Source: Planctomycetota bacterium
Lineage (GTDB): Bacteria; Planctomycetota; UBA8742; UBA2392
NCBI GenBank assembly: GCA_022071975.1
Contig: JAJVIO010000052.1
Location: 1 to 38,547, forward strand
DNA: 38,547 bases
Direction: 5' to 3'
The notes beneath the pieces were generated by a model, which was given only the letters and a program-made list of their open reading frames with translations, did not search any database and was not told the DNA's origin. Positions 1-9,921 of the stretch are shown here, in pieces. A program made the translations under genes and the position numbers. Positions within the stretch are counted from its first letter, which is position 1. Each line of letters begins with the position of its first letter.

Positions 1-445
1 AGGCTGCGCCTCCCCTGTTTACGGATCGCCCGGTGCCGATGATGTCCCGCAGCCCGCCGTTGGCCGCCGACCCGGTCGCCTGGTCAAGGCGCTGAAAGTA
101 GGCGTACAGCAGTTTACGCAGTGCCAGGGCGTATTCAACTTCGTCCAGTTGGTTCGGGTGCTTGTATTTGTCCTCATCGGCGAAGCAGATCGAGTAACGC
201 GTGATGTAGTCCGCGAGGTCAAAAGTCTGCACGGCCGCAGTGTCCGAGTCGTCATTGACCGGCTCGCAAGCGGCGGGAGCGGTGGCGGGCGTCAGGGCGC
301 TGTTGGCCCGGGTGTAGGTCAACTGGCCGCCGGCAACGCCGAAGAAGGGCCACACGCGGGCGATCTGCAGCTTGACCGGCGAGTTCTCGATCAGCCAGCG
401 CGCGAGGCGGTTTTCAGTCAGCAGGTTTGAGTTGGTCAACGGCAT
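1..445 (-). CDS. Phage capsid-like protein, N-terminal 148 residues (partial)
   Basis: The frame opens at an ATG at 443-445, five bases after a GGAGAA ribosome binding site, and stays open to the window edge, so the rest lies outside. The visible part begins MPLTNSNLLTENRLARWLIE. It then has a hydrophobic/aromatic stretch (WPFFGVAGGQLTYTR, about residues 33-47), an acidic linker, a segment FDLADYITRYSICFADED, and then LLYAYFQRLDQATG and GGLRDIIGTG. This succession (N-arm, a v.G..l.y.r strand, a late polar segment, then a Gly-rich GL..ii.tg element) resembles HK97-fold major capsid proteins and encapsulin-like relatives. The family assignment is an inference from pattern only. No portal, protease, terminase or tail gene is in the window, so the visible side does not show a prophage. 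Confidence 0.55.
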   Translation of the reverse strand, partial: MPLTNSNLLTENRLARWLIENSPVKLQIARVWPFFGVAGGQLTYTRANSALTPATAPAACEPVNDDSDTAAVQTFDLADYITRYSICFADEDKYKHPNQLDEVEYALALRKLLYAYFQRLDQATGSAANGGLRDIIGTGRSVNRGGAA

Positions 446-896
446 GCGGGTTCTCCGGCGAGTTTGCTTGGTAATTTGCGCCAGATGGTACCCCGCAAAA
501 AAAAAGGATGTCAAGTTAATATTATGAGAAACGGCTCCCACCCGGTGAGCGGGAACGGACCGCTCGCTACTTCAGTAACTGGGAGATGCGGCAGCAAAGG
601 GCAGATACGCGCCCGCTCGCACTGACAAGCCTGCTTGTGGCTACGGCTTTTGCCTATTGGCAAGTGTTGCTTTGCCCTTTGCGGGGTGGCGTATGGGGGG
701 TGGGTTTCGCTGTTGAATCGGCCCGATCTGGCTAAACTGTTGGCCTTGGTGCATTTGGGTGTTGGGCTGAGTTTCGGGTTCCGTCCCCTCTGCCGGGCGG
801 AAAAACTTCGTCGCATTCCCGGGAACTTCGTATTCCGGGGTGACGTCTTTACCCGGTCCAGCTCAAAACTGTGCCTGTTGCTCACTGGGGGCCCGC
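446..896. other. Intergenic region between divergent genes, with hairpins
   Basis: This 451-bp stretch separates the capsid-like gene (minus) from the PDZ/toroid gene (plus), so both promoters should lie here, although I see no convincing -35/-10 pair. It has a run of nine A at 498-506, a hairpin with arms 547-552 and 560-565, the multibranched fold listed separately at 594-682, and a G-rich run near 684-704 made of three to four G-tracts. Open frames across it on both strands have unnatural composition and no family resemblance. Confidence 0.5.
594..682 (+). ncRNA. Possible structured RNA element (three-way fold)
   Basis: A perfect 10-bp outer stem (GCAAAGGGCA at 594-603 with TGCCCTTTGC at 673-682) encloses two complete inner hairpins: ACAAG/CTTGT with loop CCTG (625-638) and TTGCC/GGCAA with loop TATT (650-663). 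Nested pairing of this kind in an otherwise empty leader about 215 bases before the PDZ/toroid start suggests a cis-acting leader or a small RNA. The strand is unknown because stems fold on both. I do not recognise a named riboswitch. Chance pairing or a dispersed palindromic repeat remains possible. Confidence 0.25.
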
Positions 897-3512
897 ATGA
901 AACTTACCTGGTTGCTGCCCGCGATTTTCGGCGGTCTGCTGCTCTTCACATCAACCCACAACGACCCGGCCCCCGCGCCGGCCGTACAACCCGCCTCGCA
1001 AGCCGCTGAGCCCGCGGCCCTGCTTCCCGACGTGCCCCTGTTCGATGCCGCGGCTGTGGCCGACAGCCCGGTCGGCATCCTGCTGGACGTGAACGAGGGC
1101 GGCCGCATCGACCCCATGCAGGCGCGCGGCACCCAGCCCCCGGGCTGGAAGCCCGACCCGCCCCTTGACCTCAGCGGCCCGATGCCCAGTGACGACGAAG
1201 TGCGCGGCGCGATCGTGAAGGCCGTGAATTACGTGCTCGATCTGCAGAAAGAAAACGGCTCGTGGGACGTGGTGCTGTCGGGCAGCCTGCTGTCCGAAAC
1301 GGCCGACCAGGCGGTTGATGCCATCGCGGCGACGGGCCTGGCGGGCTACGCGCTGCGTCGGCACATCAAGGTAAACCCCGAGCGCATTGAGCCCGCGCTG
1401 AAACGCGCGGCGCAATTCGTGATCGACCGCGTCTACCGCGGCAAGCTGCCGCTGCAGGTCTGGTACGCCAACTGGCGCTACACCCTGGGGCTGAAGTTCC
1501 TGCACCAGGAGTACATGAACACGACCGACCAGGAGTTCCGCAACGAGTTGCGCAGCGTGTGCCGCCGCATGGTGCAGGGCCTGCTGAAACTGCAGCTCAG
1601 CAACAGCGAGGCCCCGGCCCTGGAAAAGAAGCGCCGTACCCGCCTCAGCAGCCGCTTCAAGAACAGCGCCATGCCCAGCCAGCTCGGCGTGGTGCTGGCG
1701 CCGCCGACCGACGAAGACTACCGCGGCGGTGCACTGGTGCTGCGCGTGCTTCCCGGCAGCGCCGCCGAGCGCACGGGCATCAAGGCCGGCGACCGCATCT
1801 GCGAGACGGAGGGCCTGCGCGTCGAGAACTCGCTGGACTATTACATGCAGGAAGCGGCCTTCGTCGGCGGGCAGAAGATCAACATCGCGGTGCGCCGCGA
1901 GGGCGCCAAGGATTTCAAGAAAGACGTGCAGCTCGACCAGACCTGGCCCGGCTACCTGGGCATCAAGGTGAACGCCGGCACGGGCGAGGGCCCGGTGGTT
2001 GAAGCCTTCCTGCCGTTCAGCCCCTGCAAGGGCGAGCTGGAGGTCGGCGACATCATTGTGGAAGCAAACGGCAACGCGGTCACCGCCATCGACCAGCTGC
2101 GCGAGATTGAGCGCAACATCAAGCCGGGCGACAAAGTGCGCCTCAAGGTGCTGCGCGGCGAGAAGTCCAAGAAGAAAAGCGCCAGCGTCGAGGCAACCGG
2201 CGCGCCGGAAGGCTGGTTCTATTTCGGCATCCAGGAAGAAGACAAAGGCGACGACAACGGCGTGGTGGTCGACGGCGACCCGGCGCCGGGCTCACCGGCA
2301 GCCGAGGCCGGCCTGAAGGACAAGGACCGCATCACCTGGATTGGCGACACACCGATCCTCGGCATGGACCACCTGATCGAGTTCGCGGGCACCGTGGCCG
2401 CCGGCAAGCCATACATCGTGAAGTGGGTGCGCGACGGCCAGGAAATGCAGGCTGAGGTTTCGGCCCGCGCCATCCCGCAACCCTTTGACCTGACCGCAGA
2501 CCTGGACGTGAACCGCGGCAACCTGAAGGTGTTCGTGACGTCCGTTGAGGCAGGCGGCGTCGCCGAAAAGGCGGGCATGAAGAAGGGCGACGTGATCAAC
2601 AAGATCAACGGCCAGGACTGCTCGAACTACTTCCTGTTCGTGCGCGTGTACTACAACCTGAGCGCCGGCGAAGAAGTCACGTTCACCATGCAGCGCGGCA
2701 ACAACGAAGTAGAAGTGAAGTTCGAGCTGCCCAAGGCCCCGGAAACCGGCGGCGAGCAGGTCGCCGAAGAAGGCGGCTGGGCCTACTACCCCGAGATGGG
2801 CGAATCCCCCAGCTTCTCGACCGCGGCTGCCATGCTGGTGCTGATGGACGTCGAGCACGACATGGAGATCAAGGGCCTGAACCGCGTGCTCAAGGAGCCC
2901 ATGGCCGCCGCCGCCGCGCTGATGAACAAGCTGCGCGTGGTGGATAAAGAAAACGGCGGGCTGGAAACCTACGTGTACCGCGGCGGCAGCATCGGCATGG
3001 GGCAGATCGGCATCGACGTAAAGGGCTGCCAGGGCCGCAACGCGATCTGCGAGTTGACCCTGGTGCGCATGGGCGTCGCCAAGCGCAGCAAGACCACGCT
3101 CAAGAAGATCATCGAACAGTGGATCAAGTACCGCGGCGAGCTTGATGCCGTCAAACGCATGGAGTACTACAACCCCCCCGGCAAGGGCGGCTCGCCCCAC
3201 AACTTCGACCGCCACTTCAACGCGGCCTACTACTGGATGTACGGCCACTACCACACCCTGCTGGCCTCAAAGGAAGTGGGCGGCAAGCACTTCGAGCAGA
3301 TCAACGAAATCTGCACCAAGGCGCTGATGCTGGTGCGCGAGGACGACGGCACCTGGCTGGGCCACCCCAGCTTCGGCAAGCTGTGCGGCACCTGCCTGGC
3401 GCTCTGGATCCTGGGCGAAACCGAGGGCGGCTGGCGCGACGGCTACGCGGCGCCCACCACCCAGGAGAAGAAGGACGGCGGCCCGGCAAACCCCGAAACG
3501 CCGGACAAGTAA
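897..3512 (+). CDS. Secreted alpha/alpha-toroid protein split by four PDZ domains
   Basis: An 871-residue protein. The ATG at 897 is preferred to an in-frame ATG at 840 because it directly begins a signal peptide (MKLTWLLPAIFGGLLLFTS). Residues about 99-245 have repeated helical motifs of the terpene-cyclase/prenyltransferase toroid type (VLDLQKENGSWD, a QxxGSW signature). Residues about 261-345, 352-432, 439-523 and 529-616 are four PDZ domains, recognised by G.L.I/V.GD.I motifs such as GIKAGDRI, ELEVGDIIVEANG, GLKDKDRITWIG and GMKKGDVINKING. Residues about 625-850 resume the toroid pattern (EEGGWAYYPE, EDDGTWLGHP, CLALWIL). It has no protease triad, so PDZ domains probably act as peptide or protein binding modules outside the cytoplasm. 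The substrate is unknown. The gene stands alone and ends in a strong hairpin shared with the convergent protease gene. Confidence 0.85.
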   Translation: MKLTWLLPAIFGGLLLFTSTHNDPAPAPAVQPASQAAEPAALLPDVPLFDAAAVADSPVGILLDVNEGGRIDPMQARGTQPPGWKPDPPLDLSGPMPSDDEVRGAIVKAVNYVLDLQKENGSWDVVLSGSLLSETADQAVDAIAATGLAGYALRRHIKVNPERIEPALKRAAQFVIDRVYRGKLPLQVWYANWRYTLGLKFLHQEYMNTTDQEFRNELRSVCRRMVQGLLKLQLSNSEAPALEKKRRTRLSSRFKNSAMPSQLGVVLAPPTDEDYRGGALVLRVLPGSAAERTGIKAGDRICETEGLRVENSLDYYMQEAAFVGGQKINIAVRREGAKDFKKDVQLDQTWPGYLGIKVNAGTGEGPVVEAFLPFSPCKGELEVGDIIVEANGNAVTAIDQLREIERNIKPGDKVRLKVLRGEKSKKKSASVEATGAPEGWFYFGIQEEDKGDDNGVVVDGDPAPGSPAAEAGLKDKDRITWIGDTPILGMDHLIEFAGTVAAGKPYIVKWVRDGQEMQAEVSARAIPQPFDLTADLDVNRGNLKVFVTSVEAGGVAEKAGMKKGDVINKINGQDCSNYFLFVRVYYNLSAGEEVTFTMQRGNNEVEVKFELPKAPETGGEQVAEEGGWAYYPEMGESPSFSTAAAMLVLMDVEHDMEIKGLNRVLKEPMAAAAALMNKLRVVDKENGGLETYVYRGGSIGMGQIGIDVKGCQGRNAICELTLVRMGVAKRSKTTLKKIIEQWIKYRGELDAVKRMEYYNPPGKGGSPHNFDRHFNAAYYWMYGHYHTLLASKEVGGKHFEQINEICTKALMLVREDDGTWLGHPSFGKLCGTCLALWILGETEGGWRDGYAAPTTQEKKDGGPANPETPDK

Positions 3513-3524
3513 GCAACCCAACAC

Positions 3525-3551
3525 AAACCGGCCCGCGCTGCGGGCCGGTTT
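3525..3551. terminator. Bidirectional intrinsic terminator
   Basis: A 12-bp perfect stem (AAACCGGCCCGC, 3525-3536, with its complement at 3540-3551) and a 3-base loop. T-rich bases (TCGTTTG) follow on the plus strand and the A-rich arm gives U residues on the minus strand. It lies 13 bases after the PDZ/toroid stop and 8 bases before the stop of the convergent protease gene, so it can end both transcripts. Confidence 0.8.
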
Positions 3552-3558
3552 CGTTTGC

Positions 3559-4677
3559 CTACTTGATCAGCTCGCGCCACTCCTTGGGCACGGCCTGCAC
3601 GGGGCGGATGTAGCTGAGGAACTCCATGGTTTCCGGATCGTGCAGGGTCTCGGTGGGGATGCCGCAGAGTTCGCCTTTTGCGTTGATGGTGGTGCCGCCG
3701 GAGTTGCCGGCGCTGACAAGGCAATCCGACTTGTACCACTGCAGTTCGCCCTTGGTGCTCTCGAAACCGCTGATCACGCCGCGGGTAAGCGTGATGCTGG
3801 TCAGGCTGCGCGCGCCGCCGATGGCCGGGTAGCCCAGGCTGCGCAGCTCGTCGCCGAGCTCGCCTTCGCCGGTCGCCAGGGGCAGCCACACGAAGTCGGG
3901 CTTCTCGATCGGGTTGCCGTCCAGGTCGGTCTTGAGCTGCAGCAGTGCCAGGTCCAGCCCCGCGTCTTCCTTAAACACTTCCGCGATGTGCGTCTGCACC
4001 GGCGTTTCCCGTGCCGAGCGGGTGAAGGAAACCCACACGCGCTTGAGCGCCTTGCCGTCTTCGCCCTCGATCACGTGGCGGTTGGTGAGGATCAACCCCG
4101 AGGCGCTGATCACCGTGCCGCTGCCGCCGGCCCCTTCCTCGGTGTACAGCATCACGCAGGCCGCCACCGCGCGCTGCAACGGCGTGAGCGTGGCCATGGG
4201 GGCAAACGGCAGTGTGGGCGTGTCCAATTTCGGCTTGGTGTTGAAACTGAGCAGGATGTCGAAGCTGACCTCTTCCTCGTCGTAGGCCGCAAAGGAGCCC
4301 GCGTAGACGTACCAGGCGCCGGGCCTCAGGCCGTCCTTCTTCGTGAAGGCCAGGGTCTCGTTGATGCGGGCGGTCATGGACTCGCAGATCGAGTGCTCGT
4401 CCAGGTCGTCCACGGTTTCCAGCTTGTCGTCGCACAAGGCCAGGTCGATGTCGGCCGTGGCGTCGAGCACGTTGAGGTAGACGGCGCTGGTGCCGTCGGG
4501 GACGGTGATTTTGAAGCCCTGCAGGTCAGTGGTGCCGGAGAGCAGTTCGACATGCAGGCGTTCATCGGCCTTCAACTCGATCAGCTTCGCCGCGATCTGG
4601 ATTTCGTAATCGTCATCCTGGGCAACGACCACACCGAGCAGCAGAGACAGCAGCAGGCAGGCGGCAAGCACGCGCAT
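3559..4677 (-). CDS. Secreted PPC-domain trypsin-like serine protease
   Basis: A 372-residue protein starting at the ATG at 4675-4677. GGAG sits six bases upstream and a clean signal peptide follows (MRVLAACLLLSLLLGVVVAQ); longer upstream starts would bury the signal peptide. Residues about 45-160 resemble a bacterial pre-peptidase C-terminal (PPC) beta-sandwich (FKITVPDGTSAVYLNV, ARINETLAF, GAWYVYAG). The second half is an S1C/HtrA-like protease: His201 in LTNRHVIEG, Asp242 in AGLDLALLQL and Ser326 in SAGNSGGTT form the triad. There is no PDZ domain after it, unlike DegP. It probably cleaves proteins in the periplasm or outside the cell. It faces the PDZ/toroid gene across one terminator, but the two are convergent and so not co-transcribed. 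Confidence 0.88.
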   Translation of the reverse strand: MRVLAACLLLSLLLGVVVAQDDDYEIQIAAKLIELKADERLHVELLSGTTDLQGFKITVPDGTSAVYLNVLDATADIDLALCDDKLETVDDLDEHSICESMTARINETLAFTKKDGLRPGAWYVYAGSFAAYDEEEVSFDILLSFNTKPKLDTPTLPFAPMATLTPLQRAVAACVMLYTEEGAGGSGTVISASGLILTNRHVIEGEDGKALKRVWVSFTRSARETPVQTHIAEVFKEDAGLDLALLQLKTDLDGNPIEKPDFVWLPLATGEGELGDELRSLGYPAIGGARSLTSITLTRGVISGFESTKGELQWYKSDCLVSAGNSGGTTINAKGELCGIPTETLHDPETMEFLSYIRPVQAVPKEWRELIK

Positions 4678-4765
4678 GGGAAGCTCCGAACGGTAGATGC
4701 CCGCGACAATAGAAAACGCCGGCGCGGGATCGACCCCCGCGTAGCCGCAAGCGAGCCAGTGTGAG

Positions 4766-5689
4766 CCCTTTGCGCCCTTGCGCCTCCGCGTGGCCTTTCC
4801 CGTGCTCGCGACTGCATAAGCCACGCGGAGGCGCGAAGGCGCGAGGCCCGTCTCGTGGCTCGAACAGCTCTCGTGGCAGGGAGCGGCCGTCAACGCCAGG
4901 ACGCCAAGGGACGCCACGGCTCACTTGTAGTTCCACTACGAAGAAACTCCGTTGGGTTGTGTGTCTTTTGACTGCTTTACGCGAAGGCGCGAAGAATACG
5001 CGAAGGACGCGAAGAACTGCTTGAAGGAGGCCGTTGCTTCGCGATCTTTGCGCTCTTTGCGTCTTCGCGTGTCGCAGTTGACGAGCGCACAAACCCAAGA
5101 AGGTGAATCGCATTGGTACAACGGGACATCCAGCGTTCGGCCGAACCGAGTGGCCTGCGAAGCAGAAACAGGCCGTGGCGCAACCTGGCGCCCTGGCGTT
5201 GAGGTTTTGAAAACGCCGTTCAGCGCTCGATTTGCCACTCCGGGAGCGAAGCTGCTTGAATCCTTTGCGCCCTTGCGCCTCCGCGTGGCCTTAGTTGGAG
5301 TTCGCCACTGCATAAGCCACGCGGGGGCGCGAAGGCGCAAGGCCCTTCTCGTGGCTCCGACACCTCTCGTGGCAGGGAGCGGCCGTCAACGCCAGGACGC
5401 CAGGAACGCCACGGCCCTTTCGTAATGGGCCATCCATCCTATTGGGCGACCCTCAGCATCAGGACGACAAGCGGACGTTGCTAGCGGCCTGAATTCATGG
5501 AACTGCAATTGCCTGCCGTGAAAGCGCTAAAGCGCCAAAAAAGCCGTTTTGCGTTTTTGCGGCTTGTGCCGTTGCGGTTCATTTCAGGGGATGACTTGCT
5601 GACGCTTGGGGCCACCCACGTCGATCCTTCGGCCGAACCGGCCAGCGAACAACGGGCAGATCGTGGCGTAACCTGGCGCCCTGGCGTTG
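4766..5689. repeat. Two tandem composite repeat units, period about 495 bp
   Basis: Two diverged copies start near 4766 and 5262. Each begins with an inverted pair of a 'B' module (CTTTGCGCCCTTGCGCCTCC and its complement-like GCCACGCGGGGGCGCGAAGG). Then comes a shared GTGGCAGGGAGCGGCCGTC block (4873 and 5369, offset 496). Each ends with an 'A' module whose ends are inverted repeats: CAACGCCAGGACGCCA on the left (4890, 5388) and TGGCGCCCTGGCGTTG on the right (ending near 5203 and 5689). The same A and B modules recur at 30.4-30.7 kb and 33.9-34.8 kb. Confidence 0.8.
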
Positions 5690-5814
5690 TTTTTTTCTGC
5701 CATGCGCTTGAAGAGCAGGGCACAGCGCACGCGCTGGCCTGCCCGACGTAGCCTTGGCCGAGTCGGGAAGCGCGTGCCACGTCCCGGGCGCGGCCGCGTG
5801 CATGTAAACGAGAA

Positions 5815-5837
5815 TCGCCCACCGGGCCGGTGGGCGA
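5815..5837 (-). terminator. Probable terminator of the 5857-6906 gene
   Basis: A 9-bp perfect stem (TCGCCCACC at 5815-5823 with GGTGGGCGA at 5829-5837) lies about 20 bases after the stop codon in the direction of transcription. On the minus strand it is followed by ATTCTCGTTT, a weak U tract. Confidence 0.5.
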
Positions 5838-5856
5838 CTCTGCGTCTCATGACGAG

Positions 5857-6906
5857 CTACCTGGCGGTCTCGAAGTCCTTCAGGGCTCTCTCCAGTTCAT
5901 CTTCGCTGGCGTACCATTCGATGTCCGAGTCCCCGTTGGAGTAGTTGAAGTAGAGGACGCCCCAGCCCAGGCTGTCGTCCTCGTTGGGCTCGGCGACGAT
6001 GGCGCCGCGGCTCATGTCCGGCTTCTTGTACACCTTGTCGCGCAGGCTGAAGTACACACCGCCGAAGGCATCCTCCAGCGTCACCCCGTTCAACGTATCG
6101 CTGAGTAGTTTCGGCTCGATGGCGGTCTTGGAATAGTGCACGCGACACTGGTTGCGGGCGCTGCCCATCAATTGCTCGGCCTCGGAGCGTTTGGCTTCGG
6201 CTGCCGCGACTGCCTCCAGTTCGTTCAGCGGATTGGCCATCAGTTCGTTATCGTCCATCACAGCGTCCCAGTCGCCGATCACGGCCTTGAACTGCACCAC
6301 CTGCCACGTTTCGCCGTCGGCCACGCAGGTCACGACCAGGGAATCCATGAAGCGGTTGACGTAGCCCACCTTGCCGTAGGTGCGCAGCACGGTTTCGCCC
6401 TCATCCCACTCAAGTTCTTCCTGGGCCTGGTAAATCGCACGTTCCACTTCGTGCCACTTGGCGGCGCGGCGATCTTTCAGGTCTGCGTTCGCCTGCAACA
6501 CGAGCTGGCCGATCTCGAGGCTGTACATCTGCGCCGCGCTGAGCTTGATCACGTCGTCGTAAACCTTGACACCCAGCTTGCCCTCCGGGTCGCGATCGGC
6601 CATGTCCTCGACCAGCGCCTTCTGCAGCTCCTTTTCGTACTCCTCGCGCATCTTTTCCGGCATCTTCTCTTTGTACTCGCGCAGCTGTTCCGGCAGGCGT
6701 TCGTCGAACAGCTCGACGCGGCCGCGCATCCAGGGCGCCAGCTTGTTGAACAATTCGTCGGGCGTGCCGTTCAGCAGGGCGTCGCGCAGGCCCGCGGCGG
6801 TTTTCTGCAGTGCGTCGCCGCCGGGGTTCTGTGCCTGGGCGGGCGAGTGCGCCGTCAGCGCCAGCAGCATCAGTGCGGTGAATGAGCAGACGATCATTTT
6901 GCGCAT
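5857..6906 (-). CDS. Secreted protein of unknown function
   Basis: A 349-residue protein starting at the ATG at 6904-6906, with AGGAGA seven bases upstream. A signal peptide (MRKMIVCSFTALMLLALTA, cleavage near AQAQ, about residue 26) directs it out of the cytoplasm. The mature part is mostly acidic and helical: charged helices at about 60-110 (LREYKEKMPEKMREEYEKEL), a mixed region at 150-215 (YGKVGYVNRFMDSLVVTCV, GETWQVVQFKAVIGDWDA), then an Ala/Glu-rich helix and a C-terminal segment with aromatic strands (GWGVLYFNYSNGDSDIEWYA). I recognise no family or catalytic motif. The middle 'ETWQVVQFKAVIGDW' pattern could be an NTF2-like or lumazine-like small fold, but this is speculation. It is divergent from clpC. 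Confidence 0.75.
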   Translation of the reverse strand: MRKMIVCSFTALMLLALTAHSPAQAQNPGGDALQKTAAGLRDALLNGTPDELFNKLAPWMRGRVELFDERLPEQLREYKEKMPEKMREEYEKELQKALVEDMADRDPEGKLGVKVYDDVIKLSAAQMYSLEIGQLVLQANADLKDRRAAKWHEVERAIYQAQEELEWDEGETVLRTYGKVGYVNRFMDSLVVTCVADGETWQVVQFKAVIGDWDAVMDDNELMANPLNELEAVAAAEAKRSEAEQLMGSARNQCRVHYSKTAIEPKLLSDTLNGVTLEDAFGGVYFSLRDKVYKKPDMSRGAIVAEPNEDDSLGWGVLYFNYSNGDSDIEWYASEDELERALKDFETAR

Positions 6907-7275
6907 GTTCGATTCTCCTGGTCGGAAACATGGGTCAGAACAGCCACACTCTAGGCCACCCCGCTACATGTGCCACTTAAAGCCCTGCCATTACCGCAGG
7001 GTTGTTCACAAACCTGCCCGGGTGGCGGGGATCTGGGCCGCAAATGGCCTTCTGGCTTGGGCATGGGGTTTGCACCCCCTAATCCCGTGATGAAACCGGA
7101 ATCACCCTTGCCCTAATGGCGTTCTTTCCACAACGCATGGCGGGCGAATCCGGGCTCACCGCGCGAAAACGTTGCAGCGCCCGTCGTTGACGCCCTTTCG
7201 GCCTACGGCTACCGTTGTGATAGAAGATAACCACAGCCTCCGGATGCCCATCAAGCCGGAGATCAGAGGCGGAAT
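6907..7275. other. Divergent intergenic region before clpC
   Basis: This 369-bp stretch should contain promoters for the secreted protein (minus) and clpC (plus). I see no CIRCE-type inverted repeat (the HrcA site) and no CtsR-like heptad repeat. One hairpin occurs at 6983-7001 (CCCTGC/GCAGGG). A weak candidate promoter for clpC is TTGACG at 7187-7192 with a poor TACCGT 17 bases later. Nothing else stands out. Confidence 0.4.
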
Positions 7276-9861
<2,586 letters not shown>

Positions 9862-9875
9862 GCAGCAAGCAAACC

Positions 9876-9903
9876 AAAGCCCGGCCCCAAAAGGCCGGGC
9901 TTT
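9876..9903. terminator. Intrinsic terminator of clpC, shared with convergent gene
   Basis: The stem AAAGCCCGGCC (9876-9886) pairs with GGCCGGGCTTT (9893-9903) and runs into TTTT and TGTTT on the plus strand. The A-rich side gives a U tract on the minus strand. It lies 14 bases after the clpC stop and 18 bases before the stop of the convergent gene at 9922. Confidence 0.88.
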
Positions 9904-9921
9904 TCTGTTTCACCATACCTG

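Larger units (their letters stand above)
4678..5856. other. Intergenic region of composite repeats, no credible gene
   Basis: This 1.18-kb stretch lies between two minus-strand genes. Nearly all of it is composite repeat units (see 4766-5689). Open frames on both strands here simply translate the repeats (for example recurring RGVTWRPGV-like peptides) and have neither ribosome binding sites nor family resemblance. The final 60 bases include a hairpin that may end the 5857-6906 transcript. Confidence 0.7.

Noticed and set aside
511..1009. Open frames on both strands before the toroid/PDZ gene (minus 511-885, plus 635-1009).
   Set aside because: They overlap each other and the real gene start, have unnatural composition, no ribosome binding site and no family resemblance.
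4952..5850. Small open frames between the protease and the 5857-6906 gene.
   Set aside because: All translate the composite repeats; similar peptides recur in the other repeat regions in several frames.
7187..7215. Sigma-70 promoter for clpC (TTGACG, 17 bases, TACCGT).
   Set aside because: The -10 element is too poor to support without transcript data.
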